The position numbers and the translations under genes were made by a program. The notes beneath the pieces were generated by a model. The model saw only the letters and a list, made by a program, of their open reading frames with translations, was not told the DNA's origin and searched no databases. Below, in pieces: positions 35,370 through 44,104 of a DNA stretch of 59,783 nucleotides; position 1 is the first letter of the stretch, and every line of letters starts with the position of its first letter. Source of the stretch: Chloroflexota bacterium (GTDB taxonomy: Bacteria; Chloroflexota; Anaerolineae; Anaerolineales; Anaerolineaceae); NCBI GenBank assembly GCA_029556265.1, contig JAKQFH010000021.1, positions 1 to 59,783 on the forward strand. The letters run 5' to 3'.

Positions 35370-36806
35370 CTATCGTTTCAACTGCTCCAACAACAGCTCA
35401 CGCGTACGCTTGGGGTCGGCTTTCCCACCCGTGCGGCGCATCACCTGACCCACAAACCATCCAAGCAGGCTTTCTTTCCCGGCTCTAAAGCTCTCCACCT
35501 CAGCCGCAGACTCAGCCAAAACTGCCGCAATCTGTGAGCTTAAGGCCTCCTCATCCGCGATTAATCCCAATCCTTCACGTTCCACGATTTCCGCGGGCTT
35601 TCCGCCGCCAGCCTCCACCTTACCCAGCAGGCTCTTGCCCGTGGCCAGGTTTATCTTACCGTCCTCCACCATCCGGATAATCTCTGCCAGGTCTGCCGGG
35701 CGCAGACGCAGCTGGGCGGCGCTCTTGCCCGTGTCGTTCATCAGTCGGCTGAGGTCATTCATCATCCAATTGGAAACCACTTTCGCCGCTCCGCCGCACA
35801 GCCGCACGCTTTCCTCATAGTAATCCGAAAGGCTGCGTTCGCTGGTGAGGATATCCGCGTCATATCCTGAAAGCTGGTAATCCCGGATAAAGCGCGCTCG
35901 GCGTGCCAGGGGCAGCTCGGGCAGGCTCTCAAGCACCCGCGCGATTTCCTCCGCGGATAGCCTCACTGGCAACAAGTCCGGCTCGCGAAAGTAACGATAG
36001 TCGGCTTCGCTTTCTTTTGAGCGCATCTTTCTCAAGGTGCCTGTGTCGGCATCCCAGTCCAGGGTATACGATTGGATGCGCCGGCCGGCTTCCACGGCTT
36101 CAATCTGGCGTTTGGCTTCTTCCATAATCGCCTGGCGTACCGCGTCGATGGAGTTGACGTTCTTGATTTCCGTTTTGGTGTTCAGCACCGTGCTGCCGGC
36201 TTCGCGGATGGAGACGTTCGCGTCACAGCGCAGATGACCGCGCTCCATATCCGCCTCCGAAACGCCAATCCAGCGCAAAAGCTGGCGCAGTTGGGTCAGG
36301 TATTGGGCGGCTTCCTCCCCGGAACGCAAATCGGGCTCGGTGACCATTTCTATCAGCGGCACGCCGCAGCGGTTAAAGTCCACCAGGCGTTCACCCTGCT
36401 CAATCTTGGTTTTACCGGCGTCTTCTTCCAAGTGGAGTTTGTGGATGCGCACGCGCCGGCTGCTTCCATCCGGCATTTGCAAATCCATATATCCGCCTTT
36501 GCCAATCGGCTCGTCAAACTGGGTGATCTGGTAGCCTTTGGGCAGGTCGGGGTAGAAATAGTTTTTGCGGTCAAAGTAAGAGACCGGGTTAATTTCCGCG
36601 TGCATCGCGGCAGCCAACAGCGCGCCTTTTTGCACGGCTTCGGCGTTCAACACAGGCAGCACGCCGGGCAAGCCGCTGCACACCGGGCAGATATTGGTGT
36701 TTGGCTCCGCGCCCCAGGAATCGGCTTTGCAGGCGCAGAAAATCTTGCTGGTGGTGTTGAGTTGGATATGCGTTTCCAGGCCGATGACGACTTCGTATTT
36801 TTTCAT
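35370..36806 (-). CDS. gatB: Asp-tRNA(Asn)/Glu-tRNA(Gln) amidotransferase subunit B
   Basis: The 478-residue protein begins EVVIGLETHIQL, has the family block FDRKNYFYPDLPKGYQITQF, and ends in a YqeY-like tail. GatB binds the mischarged tRNA and phosphorylates the side chain before amidation. ATG 36806 overlaps the gatA stop (ATGA) and follows GAGGTGAAG. An in-frame start 16 codons upstream is rejected. Confidence 0.97.
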   Translation of the reverse strand: MKKYEVVIGLETHIQLNTTSKIFCACKADSWGAEPNTNICPVCSGLPGVLPVLNAEAVQKGALLAAAMHAEINPVSYFDRKNYFYPDLPKGYQITQFDEPIGKGGYMDLQMPDGSSRRVRIHKLHLEEDAGKTKIEQGERLVDFNRCGVPLIEMVTEPDLRSGEEAAQYLTQLRQLLRWIGVSEADMERGHLRCDANVSIREAGSTVLNTKTEIKNVNSIDAVRQAIMEEAKRQIEAVEAGRRIQSYTLDWDADTGTLRKMRSKESEADYRYFREPDLLPVRLSAEEIARVLESLPELPLARRARFIRDYQLSGYDADILTSERSLSDYYEESVRLCGGAAKVVSNWMMNDLSRLMNDTGKSAAQLRLRPADLAEIIRMVEDGKINLATGKSLLGKVEAGGGKPAEIVEREGLGLIADEEALSSQIAAVLAESAAEVESFRAGKESLLGWFVGQVMRRTGGKADPKRTRELLLEQLKR

Positions 36807-38407
36807 GCCTTCACCTCGCTGCCGCGCAAAGCCTGCGGGATAACCCCACGCCATTCCGCGTTCTGAGTCGCCTGCTCGTAGGCGTGAGCCGCCCTCAGGA
36901 TTAAGTCCTCGCGAAAGTCCATGCCAAAAAACTGCACGCCGATGGGCAGCCCCAGCGGGTCCAGCCCAGCCGGGATGCTGACCGCGGGGATGCCGGCGTG
37001 GTTGCCAGCCACGGTCATTTGATCGGAATACTGCATCAAGACCGAGTCTCCCAGAACGGCTTTGCGGAGGAAGGCGGTGGTAGGTGTGGTGGGGGTGAGC
37101 AGCGCGTCCAACCGGTAAGCTCCGCGCGGGTCAAAAGCCTTCTCAAAGTCCGACCGGATCATGGAACGCACGCGTAAGGCTTTCTGGTAATACTGGGCGC
37201 TGTGTTGGGCGGCGCTCACGTACATGCCCATCAGGATGCGCAGTTTGGGCTGTAAGCCAAAGCCCTCAGCGCGCGTGGCGCGATAAAGCTCGCTCAGCCC
37301 GCGCACGTGCGCGGCAGTGCGGTAGCCGTACTTGACGCCGTCGAAGCGGTGCAGGTTGGAGGCTGCTTCCACGCGGGAGATGACAAAATAAGCAGGGATG
37401 CCGTGCCGGGCGTTGGGCATTGGGACGTCCTCCACAATCTCCGCGCCCAGCCGTGCCAACACTTCGGCCGCGTCGCGCACGGCGCTGTTCATCTCTGGTT
37501 GGATAGCCTGGATGCTCATTTCGCCGGTGAGCGTATCCGGGTAGGTGATGTGGTCGTAATCGCGTGAAAGCCCGATGCGCATCCCGCGCACGCCTTCCTG
37601 CAGCGCCGCGAGGTAATCCGGCACCGGAGCCAACGCGCTGGTGCTGTCTTTGGGATCCATGCCAGCCAAAACCTGCAGCATCAGCGCCGCGTCCGCCGCG
37701 TCCCGCGCCAGCGGGCCGGGGCAGTCCAGCGAGGAACCAAAAGCGATCAGGCCATAGCGGGAGGTGCGCCCGTAGGTGGGTTTAAGCCCGACCACGCCGC
37801 AAAACGCCGCGGGCTGCCGGATGGAACCGCCGGTATCCGTGCCGAGCGAAAGCGAAACCTCGCGCGCGGCGACGGATGCGGCCGAGCCGCCGGAGGAACC
37901 GCCCGTGACACGTTGGGTGTTCCAGGGATTGTTGGGGTGCGGCTGGAAAGCGCTGGATTCGCTGGAGGAGCCGTAGGTAAATTCGTCCAGGTTGACCTTG
38001 CCGATAATCAGCGCGCCGGCCTTCTCCAGACGTTCCACTGTGGTAGCAGTATAAGGCGGGCGGAAGTTATATAGGATGCGCGAGGCAGCTGTGGTAGTGG
38101 TGCCTTCCACGCAAAAGATGTCTTTGACGGAAACTGGCACACCAGCCAGGGGGCCCGGATCTTCGCCGCGCTGCACAAGGGCTTGCACCTGTTCGGCTTG
38201 CCGGCGGGCGCGCTGCGCGGTGACTTCGATGAAGGCGTGCACCTTATCTTCCTCAGCAGGGTTCAAGCGCTCGTGTCGCAGGCTGCCCGGGGCGCCGTCC
38301 ACGGTTTGAATCTGACGCAGGTGGTCTTCCAGCACATCCAGCGCGGAAAGTTCCCCCGCGCGCACTTTTTGGGCAATCTGGCGGGCGCTGAGGTGGATGC
38401 TGTTCAT
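36803..38407 (-). CDS. gatA: Asp-tRNA(Asn)/Glu-tRNA(Gln) amidotransferase subunit A (amidase)
   Basis: The 534-residue protein has the amidase signature GGSSGGSAASVAA with the cis-Ser and GTDTGGSIRQPA with the catalytic Ser. The Lys of the Ser-cisSer-Lys triad is in VSVKDIF. GatA frees ammonia from glutamine or asparagine. It is somewhat longer than the usual about 485 residues, mainly from inserts in the N-terminal third (SLRHERLNPAEEDKVHAF). Overlaps with gatC and gatB show a tight operon. Confidence 0.96.
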   Translation of the reverse strand: MNSIHLSARQIAQKVRAGELSALDVLEDHLRQIQTVDGAPGSLRHERLNPAEEDKVHAFIEVTAQRARRQAEQVQALVQRGEDPGPLAGVPVSVKDIFCVEGTTTTAASRILYNFRPPYTATTVERLEKAGALIIGKVNLDEFTYGSSSESSAFQPHPNNPWNTQRVTGGSSGGSAASVAAREVSLSLGTDTGGSIRQPAAFCGVVGLKPTYGRTSRYGLIAFGSSLDCPGPLARDAADAALMLQVLAGMDPKDSTSALAPVPDYLAALQEGVRGMRIGLSRDYDHITYPDTLTGEMSIQAIQPEMNSAVRDAAEVLARLGAEIVEDVPMPNARHGIPAYFVISRVEAASNLHRFDGVKYGYRTAAHVRGLSELYRATRAEGFGLQPKLRILMGMYVSAAQHSAQYYQKALRVRSMIRSDFEKAFDPRGAYRLDALLTPTTPTTAFLRKAVLGDSVLMQYSDQMTVAGNHAGIPAVSIPAGLDPLGLPIGVQFFGMDFREDLILRAAHAYEQATQNAEWRGVIPQALRGSEVKA

Positions 38408-38721
38408 TCGCTCACCTCACCGCGCGAGAAATCCGGAACGCGGAAGTACCCACCTTCGCTGTCGGGCGCCTGTTTTAGGATTTCAGCTGGGTTTGGAAAC
38501 GGAATCCACGCGTCGGGGCGCGGAGCGCTGCCCCGGCATTCCAGGCCGTGCAGACTGGGCTGCACGCCCTCCGCCAGTTGAATTTCGCTCAGTTCCTGCA
38601 CCGCGGCCAGCTGGTGGTTCAACTCGGTGCGCAGGTATTCGCTCTCTTCAGGCGTGAGCTCCAAGGCGGCCAGCGTGACCAATTTGGCAAACAATTCCGG
38701 CGTGATGCTGTCGGGCTTCAT
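38404..38721 (-). CDS. gatC: Asp-tRNA(Asn)/Glu-tRNA(Gln) amidotransferase subunit C
   Basis: The 105-residue protein has the usual GatC opening (KLVTLAALELTPEESEYLRT) and the C-terminal FRVPDF end. It clamps GatA and GatB together. ATG 38721 is chosen because AAGGAAG lies at correct spacing; a GTG two codons upstream is too near it. A TATAAT lies at 38759-38754. Confidence 0.93.
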   Translation of the reverse strand: MKPDSITPELFAKLVTLAALELTPEESEYLRTELNHQLAAVQELSEIQLAEGVQPSLHGLECRGSAPRPDAWIPFPNPAEILKQAPDSEGGYFRVPDFSRGEVSE

Positions 38722-38753
38722 AAGCACTTCCTTCTTTCGTTACGTTACGCGTT

Positions 38754-38759
38754 ATTATA
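38754..38759 (-). promoter_or_regulatory. -10 box of the gatCAB operon
   Basis: TATAAT on the minus strand is 33 nt before the gatC ATG. There is no convincing -35. Confidence 0.45.
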
Positions 38760-38854
38760 GCAAGTTTCCGAGCGCGACGAGCGTACCGGGCGGACCTGTT
38801 TGTTATCCAAACACCCTGACAGGTGCAGGCCGCAGTGAAAGATCTGGTTTTTCC

Positions 38855-38890
38855 CGCACTGAGATTCTCCGCTTCGTTCAGAGTGACAAT
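38855..38890 (+). repeat. probable interspersed CTGAGATTCT...CAGAGTGACA repeat
   Basis: ACTGAGATTCTCCGCTTCG followed by TTCAGAGTGACAA closely resembles an element found between genes in many bacteria. CTGA and TCAG ends can pair. It lies in the gatC/GT-C divergent gap just before the -10 box at 38911. No other copy is in the window. Confidence 0.4.
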
Positions 38891-38910
38891 CGCCACATCA
38901 CCGCGGATGC

Positions 38911-38916
38911 TATAAT
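38911..38916 (+). promoter_or_regulatory. -10 box eight bases before the GT-C start
   Basis: TATAAT then eight bases then ATG 38925. No ribosome site is present. It suggests a leaderless or nearly leaderless mRNA. Confidence 0.5.
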
Positions 38917-38924
38917 CTGGGCAT

Positions 38925-40985
38925 ATGGAGAATAACTCAGCTCCAGAACTCACGCTGATACGAAATGACCGCCGCGAGCTGCGTGCCCGGGGAATGGAAA
39001 ATTGGCTGTTCTCGGGCGGCCTTTTGCTCTATCTGCTCACGCGCTTCATCCAGCTGGACAAATTCCCAATTTTTTTCTTCACCGACGAAGCCGTGCAAAC
39101 CATGTCCGCGGTGGACCTCATCGCGCGTGGGATGCGGGACAGCCTGGGCCGCCTTTTCCCGGTCTACTTTGAGAACGGCGGGCAGTATAACCTCAGCCTG
39201 TCCGTGTACTTGCAGCTGCTGCCAGCGCTTTTGCCGCGTTCCATTTGGCTTACGCGCGGAATTTGCGCGCTCGTGACACTTGCCGTTCCACTCAGCCTGG
39301 GCCTGGCTTTGCGGGATTACTTCAGAGCGCGCGCCTGGTGGCTGGCGCCTGTGTTCATCGCGGCAGTGCCCGCCTGGTTCCTCCATTCCCGCACCGCCTT
39401 CGAAACCAGCCTGGGCGCGTCCATGTTCAGCCTGTTCCTGTTTTTTTATCTCGGATATCGATTGAAAAACCGCCGGCTGCTGCCTCTCGCGCTCATTTTT
39501 GGGGCGCTGGCGTTCTATGCCTACAGCCCGCTGCAGCTGGTGGTCGTGCTCACGGGTCTTGGTCTGCTTATTGCGGATTGGCGCTACCACCTGCGGGATA
39601 AACGCAGGCTGCTGGCCGGGTTTCTCACCCTCGCGCTTGCCGCCCTGCCCTACGCGCTTTTTCAGCTCAGCCATCCAGGAGCGCTGACCCAGCACCTGAA
39701 CCAGCTGCAGTCTTACTGGCTTTCGGATGCCTCTGTAACCGTCAAACTTGGGATGTATCTGCGCAATTATCTGCGCGGGCTGGATCCGCGCTATTGGTTC
39801 TTCCCCAATGAGACTGACCTGATCCGGCACCAGATGAAGGGCATGGGGCATTTTCCGCTGCTCAGCCTGCCGCTTGTGCTGCTGGGTCTGGCGGATGCCG
39901 CGCGTGGCGCGCGCCAACCCGAAAAGCGGGCAGTCCTCATCGCGCTGCTGGCTGCCCCCGCTGGCGCCGCCTTGGTCGGGCCGGCTGTCACGCGCCTGCT
40001 GGTGATGATTGTGCCGCTCAGTTACCTGGCGCTGCTTGGCACGGAACACCTCCTCGCCTGGCTTCGCCCCGCCCGAGACCTGCACAAGCTGTATTTGCCT
40101 GTTTTCTACGGGTTCTGGGCGCTCTCCAGCCTGTTCATCACCTGGGACGCCTTGCGGAACGGACCCACCTGGTTTGAGAATTACGGCATGTACGGGCTGC
40201 AGTGGGGCGGCAAAACGCTCTTTGATGAAGTGGATGAATTCCGACGCGAGAACCCGGGGAAGGAGATTTTTCTCAGCCCGAATTGGGCCAACGGAACCGA
40301 TGTCATCGCGCGCTATTTTCTGGGGGATCCGCTGCCCATCACAGTGGGAGATATCACGCCCTACACCCTCTATCAGCTGCCCCTGGACAAAAACAAAGTG
40401 TTTGTGATGACCCCGGAAGAGTTCGACTGGGTTCCCAAGACCGGCAAATTTACCGATGTGGAAGTTTTGCGGGTGCTTCCCTACCCCAACGGGCAGCCGG
40501 GTTTCTACTTCGTCAGCCTGCGCTATATAGACGGAATCGCTGACATCTTCGCGAGGGAACAAGCGGAACGGCGCCAACCCAAAAACGCCGTCTTGGAGTT
40601 GTTTGGGCAGCAGGTGCGGGCGCAGTACTCACCGCTGGATATCAACGATATCTACCAGGCGTTTGACGGCAGCCCTGCCACGCTCATCCGCAGCTTCGAA
40701 GCCAACCCGCTGGTCATCACCCTGGAGTTCCCGCAGGCGGTCAGCCTCAGCCGGGTTTCGGCGCTGGTGGGCAACGCCGCCAGCCGGCTGGAAATTGAGC
40801 TGAACCTCGCTGACGGCGGAGAGCCACTGCGCTTCAGCGCCGAGACCCCTGGTTTCGCGCGGGTAAGCCCGCTCAGCATCGCGTTTGAGGCGCCTATGAG
40901 CGTGAAGACGCTCAAGGTCTCACTGCTGAGCGTGAATGAAGGCGAGCCCGCGCACGTGCATTTATGGGAATTGATATTAGAATGA
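38925..40985 (+). CDS. GT39/ArnT-like membrane glycosyltransferase with C-terminal lectin-like domain
   Basis: The 686-residue protein has about eleven membrane segments. The first outer loop carries FFFTDEAVQTM, the Asp-Glu of protein-mannosyltransferase/ArnT-like GT-C enzymes, which use polyprenol-phosphate sugars outside the membrane. After the membrane part comes a soluble region of about 280 residues. Its last about 120 residues (DINDIYQAFDGSPATLIRSF to HLWELILE) read like a discoidin-type beta sandwich. That reading is by pattern only. Such a domain may bind the acceptor glycan or surface protein. The gene is divergent from gatC. Confidence 0.78.
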   Translation: MENNSAPELTLIRNDRRELRARGMENWLFSGGLLLYLLTRFIQLDKFPIFFFTDEAVQTMSAVDLIARGMRDSLGRLFPVYFENGGQYNLSLSVYLQLLPALLPRSIWLTRGICALVTLAVPLSLGLALRDYFRARAWWLAPVFIAAVPAWFLHSRTAFETSLGASMFSLFLFFYLGYRLKNRRLLPLALIFGALAFYAYSPLQLVVVLTGLGLLIADWRYHLRDKRRLLAGFLTLALAALPYALFQLSHPGALTQHLNQLQSYWLSDASVTVKLGMYLRNYLRGLDPRYWFFPNETDLIRHQMKGMGHFPLLSLPLVLLGLADAARGARQPEKRAVLIALLAAPAGAALVGPAVTRLLVMIVPLSYLALLGTEHLLAWLRPARDLHKLYLPVFYGFWALSSLFITWDALRNGPTWFENYGMYGLQWGGKTLFDEVDEFRRENPGKEIFLSPNWANGTDVIARYFLGDPLPITVGDITPYTLYQLPLDKNKVFVMTPEEFDWVPKTGKFTDVEVLRVLPYPNGQPGFYFVSLRYIDGIADIFAREQAERRQPKNAVLELFGQQVRAQYSPLDINDIYQAFDGSPATLIRSFEANPLVITLEFPQAVSLSRVSALVGNAASRLEIELNLADGGEPLRFSAETPGFARVSPLSIAFEAPMSVKTLKVSLLSVNEGEPAHVHLWELILE

Positions 40986-41124
40986 GCTCTGTGAATATTC
41001 GGACCGAACCGGGATCCGCCCAAGGGCGGCGTGAAGCCGGGGAATCGCGAGCGCCGTCCGTGAGCACAGCCGGCGGCTGCTCCGAAAACACGAACAGGGG
41101 CGGGAAACCCCACGAGGAGTTTTT

Positions 41125-41757
41125 ATGGGCGCCAAGCTAACCCCCAAAGTCATCCTGGAAGGCACGCGGTTGACCTTCAAGACCGAGATAGCTTTCCGGC
41201 TGAATGAGCACCCGCGCTTCGTCGGCGAACGCAAGTACCGCTATCACTCGCCGCTTATCTCGGCGGAATGGTGCGCCTTTACCAATTATCCCTGGGGGCG
41301 GGGTCTGATTAACTACCAACCCGAAGAAGAGGCCCTGGCGCTCGAGACTTACCAAACCTGGGCGCGGTTGTTTGAGCTGCAGCGCTATTATTCCTGGGTG
41401 GTAGACCGCTTTCACCTTTCCACGCAAGCCTATCAGCTGCAAACCTACGGCAAATGCCCGGACTTTGACTGGCTGGAAGACCGGCTGCTGCCGCTGAACT
41501 TCCGCCTGATTTTTCTCACGCGCAGCCCGGACTCCTTCGCGCGGGCACGCGAAGAACGGCTGAAGGTCTCCGGCAATCCGCGTCAGTATGACGACCTGGA
41601 GCTCTTTACGCACGAGCAGGAACTGCTCCAAAAGCTGGTTTCGCAAAGCCGGCTGCCCTGCCTGTGGGTGGACATCTCCGATAACCAATTGGACGCGGCG
41701 GTTGAGCGCGTGGTGGCTTGGATGGAAACAACCGGTGGTTTAAGTATGCCTGATTGA
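41125..41757 (+). CDS. deoxynucleoside/thymidylate kinase-like P-loop protein with altered Walker A
   Basis: The 210-residue protein follows the nucleoside-kinase/thymidylate-kinase fold: VILEGTRLTFKTEIA at the N-terminus, VVDRFHLST near residue 91 (the DR-x-x-S type motif) and RLIFLTRSP. The P-loop is odd: the consensus second Gly before Lys is Phe18 (GTRLTFKT). Lys19 and Thr20 remain. It may be a real kinase with a changed loop or a non-catalytic relative. GAGGAG precedes the ATG. A NUDIX gene follows by 22 bp. Confidence 0.6.
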   Translation: MGAKLTPKVILEGTRLTFKTEIAFRLNEHPRFVGERKYRYHSPLISAEWCAFTNYPWGRGLINYQPEEEALALETYQTWARLFELQRYYSWVVDRFHLSTQAYQLQTYGKCPDFDWLEDRLLPLNFRLIFLTRSPDSFARAREERLKVSGNPRQYDDLELFTHEQELLQKLVSQSRLPCLWVDISDNQLDAAVERVVAWMETTGGLSMPD

Positions 41758-41779
41758 ACGCCGTATGAGAGGTTAGCGG

Positions 41780-42244
41780 ATGAAAGAACACGTCAGAAAT
41801 TCGGTCAAAGCCGTGATTATCACGGATGGAAAAATCCTGCTGCTGCAAAAAAGGGACGGAAACAGCCTGTATTCTGTACTGCCCGGCGGCGGACAGAAAA
41901 CGGGCGAACCGCTCCCCGAAGCGCTGCGGCGCGAATGCCTGGAGGAAATTAACGCGCGGGTCGTTGTGGGAGAACTGCTCTTCGTGCGCGATTACATCAG
42001 CGGCAACCACGAATTCGCGGAAAGCTCCGCGCACGCGCACCAGGTTGAATTCCTGTTTGCCTGCCAGCTTTCGGACGATTATCAGCCTTGCAGCGGACCC
42101 ACTCCGGACCGCGGGCAGCAGCAGGTGTTGTGGGTGCCGCTAAGCGCCCTGGAGCAGGCAAACTTTTACCCCCGCGCGGTGGTGCCGTATCTGCGCCAAC
42201 CCAAAGCGGCAGGCCATCCGGTTTATCTGGGGGACGTCAACTGA
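41780..42244 (+). CDS. NUDIX hydrolase
   Basis: The 154-residue protein has a complete Nudix box, GGGQKTGEPLPEALRREC followed by LEEIN, beginning near residue 36. Members cleave nucleoside diphosphates linked to another group. The substrate is unknown. It lies 22 bp after the kinase-like gene, which hints at nucleotide salvage or clean-up. GAGAGGTTAG lies before the ATG. Confidence 0.88.
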   Translation: MKEHVRNSVKAVIITDGKILLLQKRDGNSLYSVLPGGGQKTGEPLPEALRRECLEEINARVVVGELLFVRDYISGNHEFAESSAHAHQVEFLFACQLSDDYQPCSGPTPDRGQQQVLWVPLSALEQANFYPRAVVPYLRQPKAAGHPVYLGDVN

Positions 42245-42298
42245 AATGACGCCTGCTGGTCAGGCTTGCACAGCGCGAGCCTCCAACCTCCCCGAAGG

Positions 42299-42304
42299 TA
42301 TAAT
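42299..42304 (+). promoter_or_regulatory. -10 box of the dynamin-like GTPase gene
   Basis: TATAAT lies 42 nt before ATG 42347, leaving a leader of about 35 nt with a good ribosome site. There is no clear -35. This contrasts with the leaderless genes nearby. Confidence 0.4.
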
Positions 42305-42346
42305 CATAAAGACGGTCTTTTATGCCGCGCTCGCAAGGAGATAATT

Positions 42347-44095
42347 ATGCGCCAGACCCTGCTTAGCAACGACCAAATGCTGCACCTGCAGCGGGAAAAG
42401 GAAGTGCTGAACGAAGCTTTCAGCCGCCTTTCCGCGTTTGACCTGTCTCAGGACAGCCTGGACGCGCTGGAAAAAGCCGCGCGCCAGTTGGACGAACTCT
42501 TTCTGATTGTGGTAGTGGGCGAGTTTAATTCCGGGAAAAGCGCGTTGATTAACGCCCTGTTGGGCGAACGCGTGCTGAAAGAAGGCGTGACGCCAACCAC
42601 AGCCCGCGTGACGCTGGTGCGCTGGGGTGAGAAGCCCGGGGAACAAATCGTGGACGAGGGGTTCGCCATTTTTACCTACCCGCTGGAGATGCTCAAAGAG
42701 TTGAATATCGTCGATTCGCCTGGGACGAATGCCATCATCCGCCAGCACGAAATCCTGACCAGCGAATACGTGCCGCGCAGCGACCTGGTGCTGTTTACCA
42801 CCTCCTCGGACCGCCCGCTGACTGAGAGCGAACGGCTTTTCCTGGAGAGGATTCTCTCCTGGGGCAAAAAGATTGTGCTGGTGGTAAACAAAGCCGACAT
42901 CCTGGAGAACCAGGAAGCGGTGGAGGAAGTGCGCGCGTTTGTTTCCAAAAACACCGCCGGCATTCTCGGCTCGGAACCAGAGCTGTTTGTTGTCTCTGCC
43001 AAATTGGGTCAAAAAGCGCTGCGGGCAGACACCCCGGAACAAAAAGCAGCCTTGCGCGCGGAAAGCGGCTTGGACGCTCTGGAAACATACATCACCGAAA
43101 CGCTGGACGACCGCGCCAGGTTGGAATTGAAGCTGAACAGCCCGCTGGGCGTGGCGGAGAACGTCTTGCGCCAGGCTCAGGCGCTAAACCGCGAGCAAGC
43201 CAAAGAACTGGAAGCCGACAGCCAATTGGTCTCAGACCTGGAAGGCATGCTGGGCGGATACGAAAAGGCCCTGCATTCCGAAACAGCCCCGCGCCTGGCT
43301 GAGGTGGAGAATGTTTTGCAGCGCTTTGAAATGCGCGGACAGGAGTTCTTTGACAGCACGCTGCGCCTGGCGAACATCGCCAACCTGACCAAGAGCGACA
43401 AAATAAAAACAAGGTTTGAGCAGGAAGTTTTGGCAGAAGTTCCCCAGGAAATTGACGAAAAGGTGCGCGTCATGATTGACTGGCTGGTGGATAAGGACCT
43501 GAATATTTGGTACCAGGTGGTGGCCGCGCTGGAACGCCGGCAGGCGGCTGCCCGCGCGAATCTGGATGGTTCACACCTGAGCGCGCAAGCGGAACGCCGC
43601 CAACACCTGATGGAAAGCGTCGGACAGACCATCCGCGGCATCGTGAACACATACGACCGCCAAAAAGAAGCCGAGGAACTGAGCGCGTTCGTGGAAGGCG
43701 CCGTCGCTCAGACCGCTCTGTTTGAAGTGGGCGCGGTGGGTTTGGGCGCGCTCGTCGCCACGGCGCTGTTTTCTTCCGCGATGGATGTGACCGGCATTGT
43801 GGCGGCAGGCACGCTGGCAATTTTGGGCTTGTTCGTAATTCCATACAAGCGCAAACAGGTCAAGCAGAACTTTAAGGATAAGATGGATGAACTGCGTGAA
43901 AACCTGATGAACACCCTCTCCGCCACCTTCCGCCGCGAATCCGATTTGGCAATCCAGCGGCTGAACGATAAAATATCCCCCTACACCGCGGAAGTGCGCG
44001 CAGACCAGGAAAAAATCAGTTCCGACGCGCGCGGTCTTTCCGGGCTGGAATCACTCTTGAAGGAGACGCGGGACGCTGTCAAAAAGGTCCTCTAA
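42347..44095 (+). CDS. dynamin-like GTPase (bacterial dynamin family)
   Basis: The 582-residue protein has G1 GEFNSGKS (58-65), G2 Thr in TPTTARVT, G3 DSPGTN and G4 NKAD. Long helical regions follow, then two adjacent hydrophobic segments (ALFEVGAVGLGALVATAL, and one at about 490-510). The last about 75 residues are coiled coil. This layout fits membrane-remodelling bacterial dynamins. ATG 42347 follows AAGGAG with 6-nt spacing; 27 codons of open frame upstream are rejected. A lipoprotein gene follows 9 bp later. Confidence 0.82.
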   Translation: MRQTLLSNDQMLHLQREKEVLNEAFSRLSAFDLSQDSLDALEKAARQLDELFLIVVVGEFNSGKSALINALLGERVLKEGVTPTTARVTLVRWGEKPGEQIVDEGFAIFTYPLEMLKELNIVDSPGTNAIIRQHEILTSEYVPRSDLVLFTTSSDRPLTESERLFLERILSWGKKIVLVVNKADILENQEAVEEVRAFVSKNTAGILGSEPELFVVSAKLGQKALRADTPEQKAALRAESGLDALETYITETLDDRARLELKLNSPLGVAENVLRQAQALNREQAKELEADSQLVSDLEGMLGGYEKALHSETAPRLAEVENVLQRFEMRGQEFFDSTLRLANIANLTKSDKIKTRFEQEVLAEVPQEIDEKVRVMIDWLVDKDLNIWYQVVAALERRQAAARANLDGSHLSAQAERRQHLMESVGQTIRGIVNTYDRQKEAEELSAFVEGAVAQTALFEVGAVGLGALVATALFSSAMDVTGIVAAGTLAILGLFVIPYKRKQVKQNFKDKMDELRENLMNTLSATFRRESDLAIQRLNDKISPYTAEVRADQEKISSDARGLSGLESLLKETRDAVKKVL

Positions 44096-44104
44096 ACCGG
44101 AATT

